From assembly GCA_022837485.1 (NCBI GenBank), contig JALHHH010000037.1:1-27707 (forward strand): a stretch of DNA of 27,707 nt, read 5' to 3'. Below the pieces are notes generated by a model, which searched no databases, was not told where the DNA came from, and saw only the letters and a list, made by a program, of their open reading frames with translations. Of the stretch, positions 7,817 to 15,568 are shown piece after piece. This stretch comes from Bacteroidales bacterium. Lineage in GTDB: Bacteria > Bacteroidota > Bacteroidia > Bacteroidales > Lentimicrobiaceae. Within the stretch, counting starts at the first letter, position 1, and the number at the start of each line of letters is the position of its first letter. The position numbers and the translations under genes were made by a program.

Positions 7817-9133
7817 ATGACATGGATTCTAAGCCGGTTGTTTTCTAGGTATGGTCTTCACGACCTGATGCCGGCTGAATTACGCACATTTCGTTTGCAT
7901 CTGGGCTATACCATTCTCGACAACATCGTATTGGGCGTTCTGGCACTTAACGAGTTTGTCTTTCTGAAAAGCCTTCACGGATCGTCTTACCAGCTGAGTT
8001 TCCTGTTCCAGTTCTCGGTTCTGGTGTTTATTTTCCTGATTTTTATTGCTGAGTGGTTAAAACGTGTACGCAACAAGCAGAAACTTATACGTATAACAGG
8101 ATTTCTGACGCGAGCTCCATTAGCCGTACTGTTATTCTTTCCACGAACTTCGCAAGCATTCGAAGGTTCTTCCATTTACCACTATATATTTCTTATCGTG
8201 TTCCTGGTTTATTACCTGGGAAATCCGGTAATATTTCCAACCATAAATTTGTTCCTGAAAAGCAATTACCAACATTTTAATTTCGGTGGACTATACAGCC
8301 TGGCCACTCTTGGCGGGAAAATAGTTCTGCTTGTAACCGCCTTCGTTTACGGCATCATCCTGGACGTTGATCCCTATGCGTTTACATGGGTATTTGCGAT
8401 AGCAGCCCTTGCCGGTGTTGGTTCTACCTGGCTGCTATCGCAAATACGTTTTTCGGTAGAACAAAACAAAAGCGCCAACAATGGTTTTCTGGATTCATTA
8501 AAAGAGTCCATTGCGGGGATGCGGAGAATTATGAAAGAAAATACACCCTTCCGGCATTTTGAAATGGGTTTTCTTTTTTACGGATTCGCATTCATGAGTA
8601 CGGTGACCGTGATTACCATTTTCTTCGAAAAACAACTCGGACTAAACTACTTCAGTGTGGCAACTTATAAGAATGCATATAATATTCTCTCGCTGTTTCT
8701 AATACCTTTCTTTGGATCCATGCTCGGGAAAGTGGATCCGCGTAAATTCGGAGCCCTTACTTTTGCGTCCATCATGCTATTTCTTCTGAGCCTGGTATTA
8801 ACTTATTATGTTCCGGCTCACATCCGTATTGGCAGTTTAATTCTCTACTACAGCATGATACCTTACGTTCTTTTTCATTCGGTATTTGCTGCCACCATGT
8901 CGCTTTTATGGAGCATCGGTTCCGCCTATTTTTGCAGACCGGAGGAAGCCGGCGATTACCAGGCTGTACACCTGTTTTTAACCGCAACGCGGGCAATCTT
9001 TGCCCCTTTGCTGGGAGTGATTTTTTATGAGATGTTCGGCTTTGTTTTTACCTTCTCTCTGGGCGCAGCATCCCTGGCAATTGCCATAGCCATTATGATG
9101 TGGTCGTACCGTCGCGACAAACCCGTGCGTTAA
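7817..9133 (+). CDS. MFS-like integral membrane transporter
   Basis: 438 aa and strongly hydrophobic, with about ten to twelve predicted membrane segments between residues 30 and 430 and short charged loops. One such loop, rich in Arg/Lys, lies around residues 80-90, and a longer central cytoplasmic loop (about 215-245) is the usual divide between the two halves of a major-facilitator protein. GGLYSLATLGGKIVLLVTAF and later glycine-rich helices fit MFS, but no subfamily signature or substrate-specific motif was recognised. Its last codon overlaps the M1 peptidase stop in the tetranucleotide TTAA. The start is the first ATG, 107 bp from the divergent peroxidase start. The transported substrate is unknown. 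Confidence 0.75.
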   Translation: MTWILSRLFSRYGLHDLMPAELRTFRLHLGYTILDNIVLGVLALNEFVFLKSLHGSSYQLSFLFQFSVLVFIFLIFIAEWLKRVRNKQKLIRITGFLTRAPLAVLLFFPRTSQAFEGSSIYHYIFLIVFLVYYLGNPVIFPTINLFLKSNYQHFNFGGLYSLATLGGKIVLLVTAFVYGIILDVDPYAFTWVFAIAALAGVGSTWLLSQIRFSVEQNKSANNGFLDSLKESIAGMRRIMKENTPFRHFEMGFLFYGFAFMSTVTVITIFFEKQLGLNYFSVATYKNAYNILSLFLIPFFGSMLGKVDPRKFGALTFASIMLFLLSLVLTYYVPAHIRIGSLILYYSMIPYVLFHSVFAATMSLLWSIGSAYFCRPEEAGDYQAVHLFLTATRAIFAPLLGVIFYEMFGFVFTFSLGAASLAIAIAIMMWSYRRDKPVR

Positions 9134-11046
9134 CGGCCGTTACCCGGTGGAATTCTTCCGTTTCCATCGGCTGATTCCCATACATTATTACCCGGATAAG
9201 TGTCTGGAATCAGCTCATTTCCAAGCTTTACCCATTTCAGCTTCTTTTGTACACCTGTTTCAACTGTATGCAGAGTACGACCGTCTTTCCATACCGAAAC
9301 GGGTTCGGAATATGCGTGCTCACTTCCGTCGTCAAACCTGCATATCAAATGAACCGGCATGGGCAGATAACCTGCTTTTGCAATTGTTATTTTTGCACCA
9401 TAGTCCGGATTCGAAACCTCTCTGATTACGAGATCCGGATACCCGTATCCAAACAGCCAGGAACCAAAATACCAATCAAGATCTTCACCTGCTACTCGCT
9501 CACAGGTATTTATAAAATCATAGGGAGAAGGATGCTTAAAACGCCATTCCTCGAGAAAGGTCTTTAATACTGTCTTAAATTTTTCAGCACCTATCAGTTT
9601 TTCCAGGTGCATTAATGTTACCGCCGAACGACCGTAAGCATTCATCATATAGCTTGAGTGGTTTGCTATGGAATTGGATGGAACCGACATATTAAGGTCA
9701 TCCTCGCGCCCGGCCCAGTTTGCATAGCTGGAGATATAGGAGAGGTGCGGATTGCGCTCAGGGAAATAATACTCTTCCACTTTTTTCGGCAAATAGGTGA
9801 TCAGTCCCTCATCCATCCACCCGTACCTGGTTTCATTAAGTCCGGCCAGAAAAGGAAACCACGAATGGGAAATTTCATGCGATGTTACAAATACCGTTCC
9901 TTCACTTGTTTCTGAACTGCCATCGTTAGCCATCATCGGAAACTCCATCCCGCCATGCCCGCAAAAAACGGTCATTTCCGGAAAAGGATAAGAAACTCCT
10001 GTTATTTCTTCCGACATCATCTTAATGGTTGTAGCACCAATCTCCGCAACTTCCCTGAAATCTTCCGCCTTGTCGGGATATACAGCATTTACACGTATTA
10101 ATTTTCCGTCGCTCTGACGAAGATTCCTGCGAACCCAGTTGTAAGTATCGCTCAGTCCGAATGCAAAGTCCGGCACCATTTCGGCCCTGAAATGCCATGT
10201 ATGCTCAGAGGCAGATTTTAATACCTTACCTTCCATAAGTTCAGCAGAGGATGATATTTTTATGGTCTCATTCTCTTTGTTGTTTTCCAAACGATCCAGG
10301 ATTGTTTCAGAAAAAATCCGTTCCTGATTCTGGAGTTCACCCGTTGCCCATATCATGTACTGTCCCGGGATGGTTAGTTTTACATCAAAATCACCAAAAT
10401 CGTTGTAAAACTCCGCAGTTCCCAGATGACCCGAAACATCCCAGCCGAAAATATCGTCGTAAACGGCAACCCTTGGAAACCAGTAAGCTATAAAAAAAGA
10501 GGTTGAATCGTAGGTGCCTGTCCGAATCCATGTCTTTGCCGGATGAATCAGACTCCATTCCATCTCAAATTCTACCGAAGTACCCGGCGCAAGAGCCGAC
10601 GGCAATCGGAACTGTGCCTGGGTTCCGTTTCGTCGCCACACAGGAGGAGCAAGTGTTATTTCTTTTCCTGAGACCTTTAGCGACCGGATGTCTATGCCAT
10701 CCGTAAGGTCGGATGGATCAATTCCAAACGACCGGCCACTGCCCCGCTTGAAAAAGTCATGGTCTGTGTTGAGAACAATAATTCGCATCGTATCCGGGCT
10801 GTTGTTGTAATAGGTAACTAAACTGTGGCCGGTAAGCTTCCGGCTTGCCGGATCAAAAGAAGCCGTTATGCTGTAATCCGCCTGGTTCTGGAAGTAATTA
10901 ATACCGGGAGCACCGCTCTCGCTCCGGGTCTGTTTCTTCAATGCCACGCGATATTCCCGTGGGAGATAAATTTCCGGTTGTTGTCCGGATACAGTAATTG
11001 TCGCTGCTGCAATCAGCACGAATAGTATGGGCAGGAATCGTTTCAT
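9130..11046 (-). CDS. M1-family zinc metallopeptidase (aminopeptidase N-like), exported
   Basis: 638 aa with a signal peptide (FLPILFVLIAAATITVSG). The zinc site is intact: HEISH at residues 390-394 and the third ligand Glu413 in WMDEG, giving the exact HEXXH-X18-E spacing of the family. The exopeptidase-type GxMEN motif appears as GGMEFP at 365-370, a known variant. A Tyr in NAYGRSAVTLMHLEKLIG is the probable transition-state stabiliser. The N-terminal part (about 50-300) is the beta-rich M1 saddle domain. It would remove N-terminal residues from peptides in the periplasm or outside the cell. The ATG at 11046 opens the signal peptide; a codon six residues upstream is also possible. It is convergent with the transporter gene, sharing overlapping stop codons. 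Confidence 0.92.
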   Translation of the reverse strand: MKRFLPILFVLIAAATITVSGQQPEIYLPREYRVALKKQTRSESGAPGINYFQNQADYSITASFDPASRKLTGHSLVTYYNNSPDTMRIIVLNTDHDFFKRGSGRSFGIDPSDLTDGIDIRSLKVSGKEITLAPPVWRRNGTQAQFRLPSALAPGTSVEFEMEWSLIHPAKTWIRTGTYDSTSFFIAYWFPRVAVYDDIFGWDVSGHLGTAEFYNDFGDFDVKLTIPGQYMIWATGELQNQERIFSETILDRLENNKENETIKISSSAELMEGKVLKSASEHTWHFRAEMVPDFAFGLSDTYNWVRRNLRQSDGKLIRVNAVYPDKAEDFREVAEIGATTIKMMSEEITGVSYPFPEMTVFCGHGGMEFPMMANDGSSETSEGTVFVTSHEISHSWFPFLAGLNETRYGWMDEGLITYLPKKVEEYYFPERNPHLSYISSYANWAGREDDLNMSVPSNSIANHSSYMMNAYGRSAVTLMHLEKLIGAEKFKTVLKTFLEEWRFKHPSPYDFINTCERVAGEDLDWYFGSWLFGYGYPDLVIREVSNPDYGAKITIAKAGYLPMPVHLICRFDDGSEHAYSEPVSVWKDGRTLHTVETGVQKKLKWVKLGNELIPDTYPGNNVWESADGNGRIPPGNGR

Positions 11047-11286
11047 GATAAATGCTTTTTGCATTATGTTAAAAGTACTTGTTTTTGTCCCGTGACATAA
11101 TTCCCGGACGCTTAAAACAAATTATTTTATCCGTTATTTTTGCATCTTCAAGAAACGAACCATCATTTTTAATTCACTGTATATCAATTATATGTAAAAT
11201 TATAAATACATATTATACTGTACGCAGACGAACACGCCCTGTATTATTTATGGACAAACCGGTTAAGTTAAAAGAAAGGGGAGAGG

Positions 11287-11619
11287 TTAACTGAAAATCA
11301 AATTGTAATACCGTTGTATACGGGATGCAAGTTCATCGATGGAGACGTATTTACTTACCCTGAAAGTTTCCTTTCCATCGAAGAAAACCAGGATAGCAGG
11401 ACTGGCGAAAACGCCGTTCGAAGCAGCTAAAGCGGGATTCAGGCCTGCGTTGATGTACGAATGATCCATCCGTGGGAACCGATTCGTTATAAGCTCTTCT
11501 ACTTTTGGCCTTAATGCAACACAGGGGGCACAGCTGTCGTTGTAAAAATAAAGCAGAAGTGCGGCAGAGGTTCGGTTCAGCCCGTCAAGTTCTTCCTGAG
11601 TTTTAATTTCCGTTTTCAT
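11287..11619 (-). CDS. Thioredoxin-like protein with CAPC active site
   Basis: 110 aa, one complete thioredoxin fold without a signal peptide, so cytoplasmic. The redox pair is Cys30 and Cys33 in the sequence NDSCAPC, a variation of the canonical CGPC; the cis-proline is Pro74 in FASPAILVF. A likely role is thiol-disulfide exchange, and Ala in place of Gly may shift the redox potential (inference). It is 72 bp after the TIGR02757 gene on the same strand, so the two may be co-transcribed, and 240 bp before the M1 gene. The partner reductase is not in the window. Confidence 0.87.
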   Translation of the reverse strand: MKTEIKTQEELDGLNRTSAALLLYFYNDSCAPCVALRPKVEELITNRFPRMDHSYINAGLNPALAASNGVFASPAILVFFDGKETFRVSKYVSIDELASRIQRYYNLIFS

Positions 11620-11691
11620 CCGATTAAGTTTTTATTTTTGTATTTTCCTGTCTGCGCATTCAACACGAATTTCGTTCCATTTACAATCCCG

Positions 11692-12492
11692 TTAAGGATA
11701 TTCAGAATACTCCCTTTTCATTATTCTGGATTCATTCCCAAGCCCGAAGAGAGCAAAGTCATACTTTACAGGATCCTCCGGATCGAACTTACGCAAATTT
11801 GCCGTCAACTCTTCAACCGATTTCCAGTCGTTTTGTTTACGTATAAGCAGACCCAGTTTCCGGGCAGTTGTTCCTGAGTGTACATCGAGAGGGCAGCACA
11901 GAGCTGCTGGCGATATTTCTTTCCACAATCCGAAATCTACCCCTTGTTCATCCCGTCTTACCATCCATCGCAGATACATGTTGATGCGTTTTGCACTGCT
12001 GCCGCCTCCGGGATATGCAATATGCTTTTCGGAACGCTTCAGATGCTCTGTTCCGAGAAAAATTTCCCGGAAGTGATTAATGGCACGATATGCAGATTGC
12101 TCTCCATTATGAAATCCTTCAGTAAAAACGGCTTCAAGTCCGCCATGTTCTGTATATATGTTCCTCAGCGCTTCAATAAAAAACAGAAGATCATCGCCGT
12201 TGAACGTGCGATGTACAAAGCCCTGAACCTTTCTTAAGTCAGAAGGTTTGGCATGCAGGATGAATGAATAAGGCGAATTGTCCATAAGAGCAAGCAGCCT
12301 GCGGGCATTACGTACAATGCATACACGCTGGCCCCAGGCTATGGTTGCAGCCAGAAATCCCGAAATTTCTATATCTTCCTTTCCGGAAAACAGATGCGGT
12401 ATGCTCACCGGATCGCTTTCAATAAATTCAGGCCGGTTAAAACGCTTGCACTGCTTATCAAGAAACGCGTACACGTCTTCAGAAATGGTCAT
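11692..12492 (-). CDS. TIGR02757 (DUF2400) family protein
   Basis: 266 aa from the ATG at 12492; a TTG three codons upstream is also in frame. It matches the TIGR02757/DUF2400 family over its whole length: the N-terminal SGFLAATIAWGQR segment, SPYSFI, the central NMYLRWMVRRDEQGVDFGLW, then PLDVHSGTTARKLGL at 201-215 and the closing DPVKYDFALFGLG. The family is common in Bacteroidota and uncharacterised; the helical pattern and the conserved D-V-H-x-G-x-x-A-R-K-L-G core resemble HhH-type DNA glycosylase relatives, so a DNA-related role is possible but unproven. A perfect GC-rich palindrome lies 32-43 bp upstream of the start. Confidence 0.9.
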   Translation of the reverse strand: MTISEDVYAFLDKQCKRFNRPEFIESDPVSIPHLFSGKEDIEISGFLAATIAWGQRVCIVRNARRLLALMDNSPYSFILHAKPSDLRKVQGFVHRTFNGDDLLFFIEALRNIYTEHGGLEAVFTEGFHNGEQSAYRAINHFREIFLGTEHLKRSEKHIAYPGGGSSAKRINMYLRWMVRRDEQGVDFGLWKEISPAALCCPLDVHSGTTARKLGLLIRKQNDWKSVEELTANLRKFDPEDPVKYDFALFGLGNESRIMKREYSEYP

Positions 12493-12523
12493 TTTTTTCA
12501 ATCTGCAAAACAGTATGAATCAA

Positions 12524-12535
12524 CACCGGCCGGTG
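12524..12535. repeat. 12-bp palindrome upstream of the TIGR02757 gene
   Basis: CACCGGCCGGTG is perfectly self-complementary and lies 32-43 bp before the TIGR02757 ATG on the minus strand. It could be an operator or a chance GC-rich palindrome. Confidence 0.35.
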
Positions 12536-12582
12536 GGTAAAGTTTAATATGTCTGTAAAGAATCCTAGATTCCGGCTAAAAT

Positions 12583-12614
12583 AAAAAAGCTCCATATCGA
12601 TTGAGAGGAGCTTT
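12583..12614 (-). terminator. Terminator of the 2-oxoacid:ferredoxin oxidoreductase operon
   Basis: On the minus strand AAAGCTCC (plus 12607-12614) pairs with GGAGCTTT (plus 12586-12593) across a 13-nt loop, followed by a T run. It begins 27 bp beyond the stop codon of the last operon gene. Confidence 0.83.
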
Positions 12615-12640
12615 CTTGGGTGCGTGTTGTTAAAAATTGT

Positions 12641-13195
12641 TTAGTTTAAAAGCTGTCTGGCCTCAATAATTTCCTTGCCCCGGTCGATGGCTTTTTCATT
12701 TTCGGGGATCATATTGTGATGACGCTTCGGAAGTGATTTTTCGAGTCCTTTACGGATGTATTCAGCATGAACGATAGGTTTCAGTTTAAGAAAACCGCCG
12801 AGAATAATCATATTAAACACCTTCGTAAGCCCCATTTTTGATGCTTCGTCGGTAGCTTCAATGGTGTAAATATTGATGTCTTTGCGTTCGGGATGCCTGG
12901 TAATTCCGTTGGGGTCATAAATCAGTATTCCTCCAGGCTTCACACTTTTCTCAAACTTGTCCATAGACTGCTGATTAAGTATGATAGCGGTATCATAGGA
13001 GCTGATGATGGGAGAACTGATGCGCTCATCGCTGATGATAACGGTAACGTTTGCTGTTCCACCGCGCATTTCGGGGCCATAGGAAGGCATCCAGCTTACT
13101 TCCTTGTTTTCCATAACGCCGGAATAAGCCAGGATCTTACCCATGGACAAAACTCCCTGTCCCCCGAAACCTGCTATAATGATTTCTTCTGTCAT
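12641..13195 (-). CDS. korC: 2-oxoacid:ferredoxin oxidoreductase, gamma subunit
   Basis: 184 aa. The nucleotide-type glycine motif GFGGQGVLSMGK at 9-20 and the MPSYGPEMRGGTANVTVIIS segment identify the gamma subunit of 2-oxoacid:acceptor oxidoreductases, which contributes to the CoA-binding part of the complex. The length is normal for a stand-alone gamma subunit. It is the last gene of the cluster; the gap to the beta-subunit gene is 98 bp, the largest inside the group, and no separate promoter was recognised in it. A terminator follows. Subunit identity is clear; whether the complex prefers 2-oxoglutarate (Kor) or branched-chain oxoacids (Vor) is not resolved by the sequence. Confidence 0.92.
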   Translation of the reverse strand: MTEEIIIAGFGGQGVLSMGKILAYSGVMENKEVSWMPSYGPEMRGGTANVTVIISDERISSPIISSYDTAIILNQQSMDKFEKSVKPGGILIYDPNGITRHPERKDINIYTIEATDEASKMGLTKVFNMIILGGFLKLKPIVHAEYIRKGLEKSLPKRHHNMIPENEKAIDRGKEIIEARQLLN

Positions 13196-13293
13196 GATTC
13201 GTTAGTTTTAAGATGATTCATCCTGCAATTGTTGCTATCTGAAGTACCGGCAATACAATCTTTAACGATGTATGACGGATACCCGGAAAGGAA

Positions 13294-14070
13294 TTAATCC
13301 GTATTGACTTTGATATCTCCGAGGGGATAGAATGGGAACATATTCTCTTCCATCCATTTATTGGATTGTACGGGAGTCATTTTCCAACCGGAGTTGCAGT
13401 TGGAGACAACTTCAACAAACGAGACGCCTTTGTTCAGTTTCTGATTTTCAAAAGCCTTCCGGATTGCTTTTTTCGTTTTCCGAACGTTGGAGGGGGTATG
13501 TACCGACTGGCGGGTTACGTAGATAGTACCCGGAAGCTGGGCAACCAGTTCCGTCATTTTCAGGGGATTTCCCATCAGGTGGGTATCACGGCCGTAGGGG
13601 GAAGTCGACGATTTCATACCGGGCAGGGTAGTGGGAGCCATCTGACCTCCGGTCATACCGTAAATTCCGTTATTGATGAAGATAATGACGATATTTTCTC
13701 CTCTGTTGCAGGCGTGAATGGTTTCCGCAGTACCAATGGCAGCAAGGTCGCCGTCGCCCTGATAGGTAAAGACGAACTTCTCGGGCATCAGCCTTTTGAT
13801 GGCGGTAGCAAGTGCCGGAGCACGGCCGTGTGCTGCCTGCTGCATATCGATGTTCATGAAATCGTAGGCGAGAACCGAGCAGCCTACGGGCGCTATACCG
13901 ATGGTTTTATCCTGGATATCCATCTCTTCGAGCACCTCCATGATGATGCGGTGAGTGGTTCCGTGACCGCAGCCCGGACAATAACTCAGGGCTTTGTCGG
14001 TCAACAGATCTGTTTTCTTGTATACCAGATTCTCCGGTTTCCGGATTTCCTCTTTTGTTATATTGGCCAT
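13294..14070 (-). CDS. korB: 2-oxoacid:ferredoxin oxidoreductase, beta (thiamine-diphosphate) subunit
   Basis: 258 aa. This subunit binds thiamine diphosphate: GDGDLAAIGTAETIHA at 105-120 followed by NNGIYGMTGGQ at 133-143 is the ThDP/Mg motif. CPGCGHG at 31-37, Cys64 and a later Cys in VSNCNSGW are positioned like the ligands of the proximal [4Fe-4S] cluster in this family. The reaction is oxidative decarboxylation of a 2-oxoacid with CoA to give acyl-CoA and reduced ferredoxin; the reverse is possible in some anaerobes. Only 4 bp separate it from the alpha-subunit gene, which indicates translational coupling. The ATG at 14070 overlaps no alternative start. Confidence 0.94.
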   Translation of the reverse strand: MANITKEEIRKPENLVYKKTDLLTDKALSYCPGCGHGTTHRIIMEVLEEMDIQDKTIGIAPVGCSVLAYDFMNIDMQQAAHGRAPALATAIKRLMPEKFVFTYQGDGDLAAIGTAETIHACNRGENIVIIFINNGIYGMTGGQMAPTTLPGMKSSTSPYGRDTHLMGNPLKMTELVAQLPGTIYVTRQSVHTPSNVRKTKKAIRKAFENQKLNKGVSFVEVVSNCNSGWKMTPVQSNKWMEENMFPFYPLGDIKVNTD

Positions 14071-14074
14071 CTAA

Positions 14075-15157
14075 TTATCCTCCGATGATTTTTTTGTGCA
14101 TAGCTTCCACTACTTCCGTCGGGGAGGGTATAATTCCGCCCATTCTTCCGAAGTGTTCAACTTTTACGCGGCATCCAACGGCAAGTTTTACATCCTCAAC
14201 CATTTGTCCGGCGCTCATCTCAACTGTAAGTATACCTTTAACCCTATCTGCCAGTTTCGAAATGGCTTCGGTAGGGAAGGGGAAGAGGGTGATCGGGCGG
14301 AGAAGCCCTGCTTTGATGCCTTGATTCCGGAGCAGGTCAACAGCCTTCTGGCTCAGCCTGGCACTGGTTCCGTATGCAACGATCAGGTATTCGGCATCCT
14401 CGCAGTTAATCAGCTCAAAACGGGTTTCCTTTTCCTGAATCAGCTTATACTTCTTTTGCAGATCAATATTGTGCTGCTCTTGTTTTGCTGAATCCAGGTT
14501 GAGAGAGGTGATGATGTTCCGCTCCCTGTTTTTTGTCTTTCCTGTGGTTGCCCATGGTGTATTTTTGATGATTTCCTCTTCTGTAAAACGCGGACGCTGT
14601 TCTTCCAGTTCCACTTTTTCCATCATCTGACCTATGGCACCATCCGATAAAACCATAACCGGATTCCGGTATTTAAAGGCCAACTCGAAACCAAGACCTG
14701 CAAAATCGGCCATTTCCTGAACCGATGATGGTGCGAGAACGATCATACGATAATCGCCATGACCGCCGCCTTTGGTCGACTGAAAATAATCCGACTGAGA
14801 AGGCTGAATGGTTCCAAGTCCGGGACCTCCGCGAACAACATTCAGAATCAAACAGGGTAATTCAGCTCCGGCTATATAGGAAATTCCCTCCTGTTTCAGG
14901 CTGATGCCGGGGCTCGATGAGGATGTTAAAACACGCTTTCCGCAGGCTGCACCTCCGTAAACCATGTTTATGGCAGCTACTTCACTTTCAGCCTGAAGCA
15001 CAACCATTCCGGTACGCTCGTGAGGCTTTTCTGCCATCAGGTACTCCATCACTTCCGATTGAGGTGTAATGGGATATCCGAAGTAACCATCGGCTCCTGC
15101 ACGGATGGCTGCCTCCGCAAAGGCTTCATTGCCTTTCATTAATCTCAGTTCTTTCAT
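14075..15157 (-). CDS. korA: 2-oxoacid:ferredoxin oxidoreductase, alpha subunit
   Basis: 360 aa alpha subunit with the pyrimidine-binding domain at the N-terminus (GNEAFAEAAIRAG, GYPITPQSEVMEYL at 28-40) and the transketolase C-terminal-like domain after about residue 255 (YLIVAYGTSARLSQKAVDLLR, GLLRPITLFPFP). It has no fused gamma domain, in keeping with the separate gamma gene downstream. The next gene upstream is the ferredoxin subunit at a distance of 21 bp, and the beta subunit follows after 4 bp, so the order is delta-alpha-beta-gamma. The family also contains enzymes annotated VorB (3-methyl-2-oxobutanoate); substrate choice needs experiment. Confidence 0.94.
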   Translation of the reverse strand: MKELRLMKGNEAFAEAAIRAGADGYFGYPITPQSEVMEYLMAEKPHERTGMVVLQAESEVAAINMVYGGAACGKRVLTSSSSPGISLKQEGISYIAGAELPCLILNVVRGGPGLGTIQPSQSDYFQSTKGGGHGDYRMIVLAPSSVQEMADFAGLGFELAFKYRNPVMVLSDGAIGQMMEKVELEEQRPRFTEEEIIKNTPWATTGKTKNRERNIITSLNLDSAKQEQHNIDLQKKYKLIQEKETRFELINCEDAEYLIVAYGTSARLSQKAVDLLRNQGIKAGLLRPITLFPFPTEAISKLADRVKGILTVEMSAGQMVEDVKLAVGCRVKVEHFGRMGGIIPSPTEVVEAMHKKIIGG

Positions 15158-15178
15158 AAACCTTGAGTCGTTAAATTC

Positions 15179-15403
15179 CTATTCAATTTTTTTCCGGTAA
15201 ACGGTGATTACCCCGTCAGGACATACAATCGCACAATTCATGCAACCGGTACAGTCGTCGTTGACCGGTTCGGCATAATTGTACCCCTTGCCGTTCACAT
15301 TCTTCGAAAGGGATATTACATCCTGGGGACAGGCGGGAATGCAGACTCCGCATCCCTTGCATTTCTCGATATCGATTACAATATCGCCAACTACTTTTGC
15401 CAT
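15179..15403 (-). CDS. korD: 2-oxoacid:ferredoxin oxidoreductase, delta subunit (2x[4Fe-4S] ferredoxin)
   Basis: 74 aa with two complete CxxCxxCxxxC motifs: Cys15, 18, 21, 25 in CKGCGVCIPACPQ and Cys51, 54, 57, 61 in CTGCMNCAIVCPD. It would carry electrons from the catalytic subunits to free ferredoxin. It is the first gene of the four-subunit group, 165 bp after the aminotransferase gene. That interval contains two palindromes, one of them of PurR/LacI type, which may control this operon. Confidence 0.94.
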   Translation of the reverse strand: MAKVVGDIVIDIEKCKGCGVCIPACPQDVISLSKNVNGKGYNYAEPVNDDCTGCMNCAIVCPDGVITVYRKKIE

Positions 15404-15470
15404 AGTATATATGTTTGAATTTGTTGATTCAATGGTGCGAAATTATTGATTTTTTACCAATCCGAAACCC

Positions 15471-15482
15471 GCAAACGTTTGC
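15471..15482. promoter_or_regulatory. PurR/LacI-type palindromic operator candidate upstream of korDABC
   Basis: GCAAACGTTTGC is a perfect 12-bp palindrome with the central ACGT and GCAAAC half-site of LacI/PurR-family operators (the E. coli PurR consensus contains the same 12 bases). It lies 68-79 bp upstream of the korD start, in the interval between the aminotransferase and korD. Confidence 0.5.
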
Positions 15483-15503
15483 AATTTCAGATGCAAGCCT
15501 TAA

Positions 15504-15520
15504 TTTATAACGTTTATAAA
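15504..15520. promoter_or_regulatory. Second palindrome near the korDABC leader
   Basis: TTTATAA (15504-15510) and TTATAAA (15514-15520) are perfect inverted arms separated by CGT. It shares the AACGTTT core with the palindrome 35 bp downstream on the minus strand, which suggests a paired operator; chance occurrence in AT-rich DNA is also possible. Confidence 0.3.
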
Positions 15521-15568
15521 CAGCGCAGTAAAAAACCACCGGTAATTTTCGCAGCCAGCGGCCCTTTT

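Noticed and set aside
7710..7823. 38-codon N-terminal extension of the glutathione peroxidase frame
   Set aside because: It would bury the signal peptide and overlap the divergent transporter start.
11190..11213. ATATGTA / TACATAT inverted repeat between the M1 and thioredoxin-like genes
   Set aside because: Only 7 bp and entirely AT-rich in AT-rich DNA; no T run or promoter relation, so chance is likely.
13366..14088. 240-codon frame opposite korB
   Set aside because: Antisense to the thiamine-diphosphate subunit with intact motifs; no family resemblance.
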